A stretch of 34,639 bases of DNA, taken from Azohydromonas sediminis. Its GTDB lineage: Bacteria > Pseudomonadota > Gammaproteobacteria > Burkholderiales > Burkholderiaceae_C. The notes beneath the pieces were generated by a model. The model searched no databases. It saw only the letters and a program-made list of their open reading frames with translations, and was not told the origin of the DNA. The position numbers were made by a program, and so were the translations under genes. Positions 8,028-18,046 of this stretch are shown here, piece by piece. The stretch spans positions 1 to 34,639 of the forward strand of contig NZ_QOAZ01000034.1 in the NCBI RefSeq assembly GCF_003574675.1, written 5' to 3'. Each line of letters begins with the position of its first letter. Within the stretch, counting starts at the first letter, position 1.

Positions 8028-9839
8028 ATGAACGCGCCGCAGCCCGCCCGCCGCCCGATCCGCGAGCTGCCCGACGAGCTGGTCAGCCAGATCGCCGCCG
8101 GCGAGGTGATCGAGCGGCCGGCGTCGGTGGTGCGCGAGCTCGTCGACAACGCGCTCGACGCCGGTGCACGCAACGTCACGGTGCGGCTCGTCGAAGGCGG
8201 CGTGCGCGCCATCGTCGTCGAAGACGACGGCGCCGGCATCCCGGCGGCCGAGCTGCCGCTGGCCGTCAGGCGCCACGCGACGAGCAAGATCGCCAGCCTC
8301 GCCGAGCTCGAGCGCGTCGCGACGATGGGCTTTCGCGGCGAGGCGCTCGCCGCGATCGCGTCGGTGGCCGAGCTCGTCATCACCAGCCGCGACGGCGAAG
8401 CCGCGCACGCGCACCGCCTCGACGCGCGCAGCGGCGAACTCGCGCCGGCCGCGCGCGCGGTGGGTACGACGGTGGAGGTGCGCGAGCTGTTCTTCGCGAC
8501 GCCGGCGCGGCGCAAGTTCTTGAAGACGCCGGTCACCGAGTTCGCGCACGCGCTCGACGCGGTGCGCCGCCACGCGCTCGCGCGCCCCGACGTCGCGTTC
8601 GCCGTCTGGCAAGACGGGCGGCTGGCCGCGCAGTGGCGCGCCGCGAGCACCGCGCAGCGCGTGGCCGACGTGCTCGGCGACGAATTCGTCGCCGCCAGCC
8701 GCGAGTTCGCGCGCGACGCCGGCCCGCTGCAACTGGCCGGCCGTGTCGGCCTGCCAGAAGCCGCACGCAGCCGCGCCGACTGGCAGTACGTGTTCGTCAA
8801 CGGCCGCTTCGTGCGCGACCGCCTGATCGCGCACGCGCTGCGCAGCGCCTACGACGACCAGCTGCACGGCAGCCGCCAGCCGGCGTACGTGCTGTTCGTC
8901 GCCATCGCCCCCGACCTCGTCGATGCCAACGTGCACCCGACGAAGATCGAGGTGCGCTTCCGCGACGCGCGCGCAGTGCACGAGGCCGTACGCCGTGCCG
9001 TGGCCGACGCGCTGGCGCCGTCGCGCGCGAGCGCCGTGGCTGCGCCCGCGCCGGCGCCTGCCACCGCCGTGGCGCCCGCCGCGCCGACGCACTGGCAGCC
9101 CACGCTCGGGCTGCCCACGTCGTGGACCGCACGCGAGAGCGCGCCGCCCGCGTGGGACGCGTGGCGCGCGGTGGCCCCCGAGGCGGTCGGCCCGACGCCG
9201 CCCGGTGCGCGACCCGCGCCGCCGCCCGCGTCCGAGCCCGGCGACTGGCCGCTGGGCCGCGCGATCGCCCAGATCGGCGGCGTCTACGTGCTCGCCGAGA
9301 ACGCGCACGGCCTCGTCGTCGTCGACATGCACGCGGCACACGAGCGCATCGTCTACGAGCGGCTGAAGGCCGCCGCAGCGGCCGGCGGCCCCGACGCACC
9401 GCTGCCGGCACAGCCGCTGCTGATTCCCGTCGTGTTCGCGGCGACGCCGGCCGAGGTCGCCACCGCCGAGGCCGAGGCGGCGACGCTCGCCGCGCTCGGC
9501 CTCGACGTCGCGCCGCTTTCGGCCTCGACGCTCGCGGTGCGCAGCCGCCCGGCGGCGCTGCCCGACGCCGACGTCGCGGAGCTGACGCGCCGCGTGCTCG
9601 CCGACCTCGCGCAGGTCGGCGCCAGCCGCGTCGTGCAGCGCGCGCGCGACGACCTGCTCGCGACGATGGCCTGCCACGGCGCCGTGCGCGCGAACCGCCG
9701 GCTGACGCTCGACGAGATGAACGCGCTGCTGCGCGACATGGAAGCCACCGAGCGCGCCGACCAGTGCAACCACGGCCGCCCGACCTGGCGCCAGCTGACG
9801 CTGAAGGACCTCGACGCGCTGTTCCTGCGCGGACGCTGA
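8028..9839 (+). CDS. mutL: DNA mismatch repair protein MutL
   Basis: MutL couples MutS mismatch recognition to strand excision. The 603-residue protein has the GHKL ATPase motifs: VRELVDNALDAG (35-46), EDDGAGIP (65-72) and GFRGEAL (101-107). A Pro/Ala-rich linker spans about 325-405. The C-terminal dimerisation domain contains DMHAAHERIVYE (433-444), matching the DQHA(X)2E(X)4E metal site of endonuclease-type MutL, and ends with ACHGAVRANR and CNHGRPTW, further parts of that site. It should therefore nick DNA itself, as expected for bacteria without MutH. An ATG at 8016 would add four residues; I prefer 8028 because the -10 hexamer overlaps 8016. No Shine-Dalgarno sequence is visible. Confidence 0.95.
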   Translation: MNAPQPARRPIRELPDELVSQIAAGEVIERPASVVRELVDNALDAGARNVTVRLVEGGVRAIVVEDDGAGIPAAELPLAVRRHATSKIASLAELERVATMGFRGEALAAIASVAELVITSRDGEAAHAHRLDARSGELAPAARAVGTTVEVRELFFATPARRKFLKTPVTEFAHALDAVRRHALARPDVAFAVWQDGRLAAQWRAASTAQRVADVLGDEFVAASREFARDAGPLQLAGRVGLPEAARSRADWQYVFVNGRFVRDRLIAHALRSAYDDQLHGSRQPAYVLFVAIAPDLVDANVHPTKIEVRFRDARAVHEAVRRAVADALAPSRASAVAAPAPAPATAVAPAAPTHWQPTLGLPTSWTARESAPPAWDAWRAVAPEAVGPTPPGARPAPPPASEPGDWPLGRAIAQIGGVYVLAENAHGLVVVDMHAAHERIVYERLKAAAAAGGPDAPLPAQPLLIPVVFAATPAEVATAEAEAATLAALGLDVAPLSASTLAVRSRPAALPDADVAELTRRVLADLAQVGASRVVQRARDDLLATMACHGAVRANRRLTLDEMNALLRDMEATERADQCNHGRPTWRQLTLKDLDALFLRGR

Positions 9840-9931
9840 GGACGCGGGGCCATTCCGCGCAGACCTGCCGACGGCGCGCGACGAATGCTCCGCGCAACAA
9901 CGAATCGTCTTTCGTCGGCGCAGCGCCACGC

Positions 9932-9951
9932 TCAAGTGTCGGATTCCTTGA
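9932..9951 (+). promoter_or_regulatory. Possible upstream activator site for the PEP-CTERM gene
   Basis: An inverted repeat, TCAAG-N10-CTTGA, lies about 70 bp upstream of the sigma-54-like promoter. The hexamer TGTCGG also occurs twice, at 9937 and 9962, 25 bp apart. The position suits an enhancer-binding protein, but the assignment is inference. Confidence 0.25.
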
Positions 9952-10019
9952 CGATCTGGTCTGTCGGGAAGCTGGCCGTCGTTGGTAACCTCCTGATTCG
10001 CCGGCGCTTTCCCGTTGGC

Positions 10020-10033
10020 GGAACGAGATATGC
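10020..10033 (+). promoter_or_regulatory. Putative sigma-54 (-24/-12) promoter of the PEP-CTERM gene
   Basis: CGGAACGAGATATGCA (10019-10034) matches the RpoN consensus TGGCACG-N4-TTGCA at 9 of 12 positions, with the invariant GG (10020-10021) and GC (10032-10033) exactly 10 bp apart. Transcription would start near 10045, giving a leader of about 65 nt before the ATG at 10110. RpoN with the PrsK/PrsR pair is known to control PEP-CTERM genes in some floc-forming betaproteobacteria. Confidence 0.5.
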
Positions 10034-10109
10034 AGGCAGAGCACCGTGCGCCGCACCGCAGATCCATCAGGCGCATCCAGTGCGTCGCGGCACATGAGGA
10101 GAACCCGGC

Positions 10110-11579
10110 ATGGCTTCCGATCTCTTGCTTGCGGACCTTGCGCACAGCGCGCCGCCGCGCCCGCTTTCTGGGGCCCTGTCGTTATCGACGCTGTCAGGCG
10201 ATCTCGTCCCCGCCCCCGTCGCTGCGCAATCGCTGCACGGCTTCCAGCGCCCCCACCAACGGCGCGTCGGGCCCTGCGCAGCGGCGGCTGCCCTGCTGTC
10301 GGGCGTCGCGCTGGCGACGACGGCGGGGGCCGCCACGATCGGCGTGACGACGTTCGACTCGACCACGATCGGCCTACCGTCCACATCCGTGACTGCCGGG
10401 CCGTTTCCCTTCGGCGCACTCGGAATCGAGGCCAAGGCCGGGTTCAGCCCCGGGCCGGTCGACGTCGGCGTCGGTGGTGGAACCACGTTCACGCTGCCCT
10501 CGGTGTCGCAGGGCACCGTGTTCACCAGCGCCGACGCCCTGACGTTCGGGTACTCGCCCTTCTGGACAGGATCCGTGAAGGCGACCTCCGGCATCTCGTT
10601 GAGCGCCGACCTGAAGTGGGACATCGGCCCCTTCAGCGGCAGCCAGAACATCCTGAGCACCTCGGCCGACGCCACTGCCTCGGGACTGACGGCCTTGGGC
10701 GGCGCCCTGAAAGACGGCAACGCGAGCGACACCGACTACACGACGAAGTACGGCGTCGCGTTCAACTTCGTCAACCCGTTCCCGATCTTCATGGAGGCCT
10801 CGCTCGGCGCGACGGTGCAGGGGCACATCACGCAGTCCGTGTCTTGGTCGCCGGTGGCCGAGTACGGGTTCTGGTGGTGGGCCGACACCGACAGCCTCTA
10901 CAACGGCACCGAGACGCTCAACTGGTACGGCGTGACCAGCGGCCCCCTTCGGTACTCGTTCGCCGGCCTGACGGCCCCCGCGAACACGACCGACTTCCTG
11001 CTGAACTTCATCCCCGGCGTCAGGCTCGAGATGCCGATCGGCTTTGACACCACGTTCGGGCTCGACGTCGGCGGCTTCGCCCAGGCGAAGGTCTTCGGCG
11101 CGACCGTCGCGGAAGCGTACTTCCCGCTCGCGACCGCGAGTTGGAACCTGGCCAACGCCAGCTTCCTCTACGACCCCTACTGGCACGCGAACGACGTGTT
11201 CAGCATTCCGCTGGAGCAGAATTGCACCGCGATCGATCCGTTCACCGGGCAGCAGACGTGCTCCGGCTTTCGCGTCCCGGCGCAGAAGTACGCATTGATC
11301 GTGCAGGGCGGATACCGCGGCAAGCCACCATCGGGGCCGTTCGCGATTCCGGCGCCGACTTTCCTGCCGTCGTCGGGGTTCACGGACGTGATCCCCCTTC
11401 CCTTCTGCGTCGACACAGACACAGACCCTCGGTGCTTCGACGGCATTGACGACGACCGGCTCGGTGGCGACAACCCCACCATCACGGTCACCGTCACCGA
11501 AGTTCCCGAACCCGGAACGCTGGCACTCGTGGCTCTCGGCTTGGTGGGCGCGGTGTCGGGCAGAAACCGCCGGCGCTGA
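10110..11579 (+). CDS. PEP-CTERM sorting domain-containing protein
   Basis: This is a predicted exported surface or matrix protein handled by an exosortase (XrtA type), which recognises the C-terminal tail. The last 25 of 489 residues are the sorting signal: VPEPG (465-469), a hydrophobic helix, then the basic end RNRRR. The body is beta-rich and Gly/Ser/Thr-rich, with aromatic clusters (FWWWAD) and two late Cys pairs, one beside an acidic stretch (DTDTDPRCFDGIDDD) that could bind calcium. I do not recognise a known domain. The start has a good ribosome site (GAGGAG, 8 nt spacing), but the hydrophobic signal core (about 56-70, cleavage near TAGA/A at 74-75) comes unusually late, after about 54 residues. 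No exosortase gene is in the window. Codon third positions look less GC-rich than in neighbouring genes. Confidence 0.85.
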   Translation: MASDLLLADLAHSAPPRPLSGALSLSTLSGDLVPAPVAAQSLHGFQRPHQRRVGPCAAAAALLSGVALATTAGAATIGVTTFDSTTIGLPSTSVTAGPFPFGALGIEAKAGFSPGPVDVGVGGGTTFTLPSVSQGTVFTSADALTFGYSPFWTGSVKATSGISLSADLKWDIGPFSGSQNILSTSADATASGLTALGGALKDGNASDTDYTTKYGVAFNFVNPFPIFMEASLGATVQGHITQSVSWSPVAEYGFWWWADTDSLYNGTETLNWYGVTSGPLRYSFAGLTAPANTTDFLLNFIPGVRLEMPIGFDTTFGLDVGGFAQAKVFGATVAEAYFPLATASWNLANASFLYDPYWHANDVFSIPLEQNCTAIDPFTGQQTCSGFRVPAQKYALIVQGGYRGKPPSGPFAIPAPTFLPSSGFTDVIPLPFCVDTDTDPRCFDGIDDDRLGGDNPTITVTVTEVPEPGTLALVALGLVGAVSGRNRRR

Positions 11580-11646
11580 GCGGCGACGCCCGCGTCCATA
11601 CGCCGCGCGCAACGACCTTGCGCGTGCGTCGGCCACGGCCGATACG

Positions 11647-11652
11647 CAGAAT
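11647..11652 (+). promoter_or_regulatory. Possible -10 element of the hydrolase gene, leaderless
   Basis: CAGAAT is followed by CGGCGC and then the ATG at 11659, the same 6-nt spacing as at queG and dedA. Confidence 0.4.
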
Positions 11653-11658
11653 CGGCGC

Positions 11659-12570
11659 ATGGATCACGGCTCCCACGCCCCATTGCCGGCGAAGCCGCTG
11701 CGCCAGCGGCGGCCGGCGCGCGGCTGGATCCGCGGCGGCCTCGCGCTGCTGCTCGGCGCGTCGCTGCTCGCCGGCTGCGCGACGCTCGACCACAAGCAGC
11801 GCGAGTGGGTGTTCCAGCCGAGCAAGACCTCGTGGTCCGGCGCCGCGTGGGCCGCCGAGGGCATGCACGACGTGTGGATCGACTTCCACTCGCGCGAGGC
11901 CGACGCGCCGGTCACGCTGCACGGACTGTGGCTGCCGCAGGCCGACGCCGCCGACGCGCCGGTGCTGCTGTACCTGCACGGCGCGCGCTGGGACGTGCGC
12001 AGCAGCGCACACCGCATGCGCCGCATGCACGAGCTCGGCTTCGCGGTGCTCGGCATCGACTACCGCGGCTTCGGCCGCAGCACCGACATGCTGCCGTCGG
12101 AGACGATGGCTTACGAGGACGCGCTCGCCGCGTGGCGCTGGCTCGCGCAGCAGCACCCGCAGGCGCGGCGCTACGTGTTCGGGCACTCGCTCGGCGGCGC
12201 GATCGCCGTGCACCTGGCCAGCGAGGTCGACGACGCCGCCGGGCTGATCGTCGAGGGCACGTTCACGTCGATCCCCGACGTCGTGCGCACCTTCGAGTGG
12301 GGCTGGCTGCCGGTCGGGCCGCTGATCACGCAGCGTTTCGACGCCGCCGCGCGCATCGCCAAGCTGCGCGCGCCGGTGCTCGTCGTGCACGGCAGCGCCG
12401 ACCGCTGGATCCGACCCGAGCTGGGCCGGGCCCTCTACGAGCGCGCGCCCGAACCCAAGCGCTGGCTGCTCGTCGAAGGCGGCTCGCATCACAACACCAA
12501 CGCGGTCGGGCAGCCGCTGTACCGCGAGGCGATCGCCGAGCTGTTCGGCCTCGCGCCGCGCACGCCCTGA
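11659..12570 (+). CDS. Alpha/beta hydrolase lipoprotein (BAAT/BEM46-like)
   Basis: This is a serine hydrolase predicted to be a lipoprotein. Of 303 residues, 23-39 form a hydrophobic signal ending in LLAGC, with C40 as the lipidated residue after signal peptidase II cleavage. The alpha/beta fold follows: LLYLHGAR (103-110) for the oxyanion region, DYRGFGRS (134-141), nucleophile elbow GHSLGG with S177, a likely acid D248 in HGSADRWI, and His at 277/278 (GSHHN). This is the layout of the YfhR/BEM46 group, whose natural substrates are mostly unknown. The start is supported by the lipoprotein signal and by a -10-like hexamer just upstream. It stands between the PEP-CTERM gene and a pseudouridine synthase, all on the plus strand, without clear operon signs. 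Confidence 0.87.
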   Translation: MDHGSHAPLPAKPLRQRRPARGWIRGGLALLLGASLLAGCATLDHKQREWVFQPSKTSWSGAAWAAEGMHDVWIDFHSREADAPVTLHGLWLPQADAADAPVLLYLHGARWDVRSSAHRMRRMHELGFAVLGIDYRGFGRSTDMLPSETMAYEDALAAWRWLAQQHPQARRYVFGHSLGGAIAVHLASEVDDAAGLIVEGTFTSIPDVVRTFEWGWLPVGPLITQRFDAAARIAKLRAPVLVVHGSADRWIRPELGRALYERAPEPKRWLLVEGGSHHNTNAVGQPLYREAIAELFGLAPRTP

Positions 12571-12597
12571 CGCGGCGCGCGTGATCCAATGCGGGCG

Positions 12598-13965
12598 ATG
12601 AGCGATCGCCCGAAGCTGACGTTGAAGAAGGGCCGCACGGCGGCGCGCGACGAGCGCCGCGCGCCGGTGCGCGCGGCCACCGCGCCGCGGCGCGCTGCGT
12701 CGGGCCCGAAAGCGGGCACGGACCGCGACGCGCGGCGCGACCCGCCACCCCGCAAGCGCGCAGCGGCGCACGGACAGCCGAGCGATCGCGCGGCGCCCGA
12801 GGGTCGTGAGCGGGTGCCGCGCGACCGGCGCGCGGGTGACCGGAACGAGCGCCCGCCGCGCAAGAACGCGACGCTGGCGCGCGACCGGCGCGCCGCGACA
12901 CCCTCGTCACCGGCTGGCCCCGCCAAGCACAGCCCATCGCGCCCGACGCCGGGCGCCGCCCCGCGCCCACGCGCGACCCGCGCCGGCGAACGCGGTCCAG
13001 GTGCGGCCCCGCCTGGCGAGCGCGAACGGCGCGCGCCATCGCCGCGGCGCATCGACGAGCGCCCCGCGACGCCACGGCGCGACGCCGCACCGCCACGCGA
13101 CGCGCACCCGACGCCCCGGCCGCAGCCGCCGGCGCCCGCGCGCGGGCCGAGGGCCACAGGGCCGACAGCGACCTCCCAGGCGACGCCGCCCCCCGCGCCC
13201 CGGCGGCACGGCGAGGAGCCCGCGGGCCAGGGCGTGCGCCTGTCCAAGTGGCTGACCGCGCAGGGCCTGGCGTCGCGCCGCGAGGCCGACGAGTGGATCG
13301 AGGCCGGCTGGGTGCGTGTCGACGGCGTGCCGGCGCGGCTGGGCCAGCGCGTGACGCCGGCGCAGCGCATCGAGGTCGACCCGGCGGCGCGGCAGCAGCA
13401 GGCGCGGCGCGTGACGATCCTGCTGCACAAGCCGCTGGGCTACGTCAGCGGCCAGCCCGAGGACGGCCACGAAGCCGCCGCGTCACTCGTGACCGCGGCC
13501 AACCACTGGCGCGACGACCCGACGCGCCGGCCCTTCCATCCCGCACACGCGCGCGGGCTCGCGCCCGCGGGCCGGCTCGACATCGACTCGACGGGCCTGC
13601 TCGTGCTGACGCAGGACGGGCGCGTGGCCAAGCAGCTGATCGGCGACGACTCGGCCATCGAGAAGGAGTACCTGGTGCGCGTCGAGCCGATGCGCCCGGG
13701 GCCGCTGGCGCCCGACGTGCTCGAGCGGCTGCGTCACGGCCTCGAGCTCGACGGCCGGCCGCTGAAACCCGCGCGCGTGAGCTGGGCCAACGAGGACCGC
13801 CTGCGCTTCGTGCTGCGCGAGGGGCGCAAGCGGCAGATCCGCCGCATGTGCGAGCTCGTCGGGCTGAAAGTCGTCGCGCTCAAGCGCGTGCGCATCGGGC
13901 GCATCGTGCTCGGCAAGCTGCCACCCGGGCAGTGGCGCTACCTGGCCGACCACGAGCGCTTCTAG
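12598..13965 (+). CDS. RsuA-family rRNA pseudouridine synthase (RluB/RluF-like)
   Basis: This enzyme isomerises a uridine in rRNA (family members act on 23S or 16S). The first roughly 212 of 455 residues are an Arg/Pro/Ala-rich, apparently disordered basic region. An S4 RNA-binding domain then starts at [21 protein letters not shown], followed by the catalytic domain with GRLD (D328 nucleophile) in [15 protein letters not shown], and by [11 protein letters not shown] near the C-terminus. The last two motifs are closest to RluF/RluB. The ATG at 12598 is preferred; an in-frame ATG at 12589 adds three residues. E. coli relatives are about 290 residues and carry basic tails at the C-terminus, so the long N-terminal extension is unusual. 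It is convergent with secA. Confidence 0.9.
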   Translation: MSDRPKLTLKKGRTAARDERRAPVRAATAPRRAASGPKAGTDRDARRDPPPRKRAAAHGQPSDRAAPEGRERVPRDRRAGDRNERPPRKNATLARDRRAATPSSPAGPAKHSPSRPTPGAAPRPRATRAGERGPGAAPPGERERRAPSPRRIDERPATPRRDAAPPRDAHPTPRPQPPAPARGPRATGPTATSQATPPPAPRRHGEEPAGQGVRLSKWLTAQGLASRREADEWIEAGWVRVDGVPARLGQRVTPAQRIEVDPAARQQQARRVTILLHKPLGYVSGQPEDGHEAAASLVTAANHWRDDPTRRPFHPAHARGLAPAGRLDIDSTGLLVLTQDGRVAKQLIGDDSAIEKEYLVRVEPMRPGPLAPDVLERLRHGLELDGRPLKPARVSWANEDRLRFVLREGRKRQIRRMCELVGLKVVALKRVRIGRIVLGKLPPGQWRYLADHERF

Positions 13966-13983
13966 GCGGCGCCGCCGCGGCGC
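13965..13983. other. GC hairpin at the rluF-like/secA convergent junction
   Basis: The 18-bp gap between the two stop codons holds overlapping inverted repeats: the palindrome GGCGGCGCCGCC at 13965-13976, and GCGCCG (13969-13974) pairing with CGGCGC (13978-13983). No T-tract follows on either strand, so it may slow or punctuate transcription rather than act as a classical terminator. Confidence 0.35.
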
Positions 13984-16737
<2,754 letters not shown>

Positions 16738-16898
16738 GGGCGGGATCGTCGTACGGGCGGGCGGCGGGAGGCAGGCATCGACGGTGCGCGACGCCGCGCG
16801 CGGGGCGTCCGCCGGCGCCGGTGGCGACCGAAGCGGCGCGCAGGCCGTGGGCGGGCGGCAGCGCCATCCCACTGCGGGCACCCGTGGGAAAGGCGGTC

Positions 16899-16904
16899 AG
16901 TGTA
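16899..16904 (-). promoter_or_regulatory. Possible -10 element of secA
   Basis: TACACT on the minus strand predicts a start near 16892 and a long GC-rich leader before the secA ATG at 16737. It faces away from the identical hexamer of the DciA-like gene. Confidence 0.4.
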
Positions 16905-16969
16905 GCACCCGGGTCCGGCGACGCGGGCCGCACGGGCGCCGCGAGCGCGGCACCGTGCGCGACGAGGGC

Positions 16970-16975
16970 TACACT
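16970..16975 (+). promoter_or_regulatory. -10 element of the DciA-like gene, leaderless
   Basis: TACACT is followed by GCCCGC and the ATG at 16982. The 17 bases 16969-16985 are identical to those before hisI (31054-31070, minus strand). Confidence 0.6.
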
Positions 16976-16981
16976 GCCCGC

Positions 16982-17317
16982 ATGGGCCGCTCCCCGTTTC
17001 CTCCGCGCGGCGACGCCGTGATGCCGCCGATGGCGCTGCCGCTGGAGCGCGCGATCGCCGGCAGCGCGGCGCTGGCGCGCCTGGGCGAGCGCCTGCGGCA
17101 GTCGCAGGCTCGGCACGCGAGCATCGTCGGCGTGCTGCCGGCCGCGCTGCGCGCCCACGTGCACGCCGGGCCGATCGACGAGCGGCAGTGGGTGCTGCTG
17201 GCGTCCAGCGCGGCGGTGGCCGCGAAGCTGCGTCAGTGTCTGCCGAGCATCGAGCGGGCGCTGCTCGATGCCGGCTGGCCGCCGCTGGAGATCCGCGTGC
17301 GCGTTCGTCGCGCGTAG
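16982..17317 (+). CDS. DUF721/DciA-like protein
   Basis: A small (111-residue) cytoplasmic protein of the DUF721 type. The family includes DciA, the loader of the replicative helicase DnaB in bacteria lacking DnaC. Visible features are a helical N-terminal part (ALPLERAIAGSAALARLGERL), a KH-like middle (WVLLASSAAVAAKLRQCLPSIERALLDAGW) and a basic end (IRVRVRRA), which agree with short betaproteobacterial DUF721 proteins next to secA. Full DciA proteins in other groups are longer. The ATG is supported by the leaderless-type promoter just upstream; ATGs further in (MPPMALPL) are possible. DciA activity itself is inference from family and position. Confidence 0.75.
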   Translation: MGRSPFPPRGDAVMPPMALPLERAIAGSAALARLGERLRQSQARHASIVGVLPAALRAHVHAGPIDERQWVLLASSAAVAAKLRQCLPSIERALLDAGWPPLEIRVRVRRA

Positions 17318-17347
17318 CGGCACGGCCCGGCGGGTCGCGAACGGACG

Positions 17348-17423
17348 TGGTGCCGGCTGTCAGACTCGAACTGACGACCTTCCGCTTACAAGGCGGGCGC
17401 TCTACCAGCTGAGCTAAGCCGGC
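17348..17423 (-). tRNA. tRNA-Thr (anticodon UGU)
   Basis: A complete 76-nt tRNA including an encoded CCA (17350-17348). The acceptor stem GCCGGCT/AGCCGGC is perfect, the D-arm is GCTC...GAGC, the anticodon loop CTTGTAA gives UGU (reads ACA), and the T-arm is GTCAG-TTCGAGT-CTGAC. One irregularity: the outer anticodon-stem pair 27-43 is C and A, a mismatch (CCCGC against GCGGA). Confidence 0.95.
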
Positions 17424-17439
17424 CGGACCTTCGCGAAAG

Positions 17440-17445
17440 ATTGTA
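17440..17445 (-). promoter_or_regulatory. -10 element of tRNA-Thr
   Basis: TACAAT on the minus strand lies 16 nt before the tRNA 5' end, so a transcript would start about 10 nt upstream of the mature tRNA. The tRNA therefore need not depend on read-through from sspB. Confidence 0.5.
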
Positions 17446-17505
17446 GGAGGCGCTCCACCACGCCGGGCCGGCTCGCGACGGTGCCGGCGCAGCAGCCGCG
17501 GCAGG

Positions 17506-18030
17506 TCACTTGACGCGCTTGAGCGACGGACGCGATGGCGGGTGGTCGTCGGGCGGTGGTTCGTCACCACCGTCGGCCTCCGATGTCTCGGCCGCACCCT
17601 CGACGCTGGCCAGGCGCAGCCCGCGCGGGGCCGGGGCCGCACGCGGGGCCGGTGCGGCCGCGCCGGCGGCGGGCTCGGCCGGCGCGCCGGCGGTGGGCAG
17701 CGGGAACGCCATGCCCTGGCCGTTTTCGCGCGCGTAGATCGCGACGACGTGGTCGACGGGGACGACGATCTCGCGCGCGGCGCCGCCGAAGCGCGCCTTG
17801 AACTCGATCACGTCGTTGCCGATCTTGAGCCCCGACGTGGCCTCGAAGCCGACGTTGAGCACGATCTCGTTGTTCTTGACGTACTCGCGCGGCACCTGGA
17901 CGCTGTCGTCGACGAACACCGCGATGTACGGCGTGAAGCCGTTGTCGGTGCACCAGTCGTGCAGCGCGCGGATCAGGTAGGGCCGGGTCGAGGTGCCCTG
18001 CGACTCGGCGGCCGTGGGGGGCGAGGTCAT
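17506..18030 (-). CDS. sspB: ClpXP protease specificity-enhancing factor SspB
   Basis: This adaptor delivers ssrA-tagged proteins, made when ribosomes stall, to the ClpXP protease. The 174 residues comprise the substrate-binding core (about 15-115: PYLIRALHDWCTDNGFTPYI, then IVLNVG, FKARFGG and VPVDHVVAIYARENGQGM), a flexible Ala/Pro linker and a C-terminal ClpX-binding tail RPSLKRVK, which corresponds to RPALRVVK in E. coli. It begins 16 nt after sspA and is transcribed with it, the usual sspAB arrangement. No clear Shine-Dalgarno sequence is seen. Confidence 0.95.
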   Translation of the reverse strand: MTSPPTAAESQGTSTRPYLIRALHDWCTDNGFTPYIAVFVDDSVQVPREYVKNNEIVLNVGFEATSGLKIGNDVIEFKARFGGAAREIVVPVDHVVAIYARENGQGMAFPLPTAGAPAEPAAGAAAPAPRAAPAPRGLRLASVEGAAETSEADGGDEPPPDDHPPSRPSLKRVK

Positions 18031-18046
18031 CGCGGCCGGCGCAGCG

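Noticed and set aside
7989-10145. An extension of the dedA reading frame over all of mutL
   Set aside because: The DedA family homology starts at MDVAPLLLDF (7988), directly after a -10 hexamer. The 719 extra codons are antisense to mutL and low-complexity.
17348-17505. An integration site at tRNA-Thr
   Set aside because: The flanking genes (sspB, DciA-like) are normal for the lineage and no duplicated tRNA 3' end is present.
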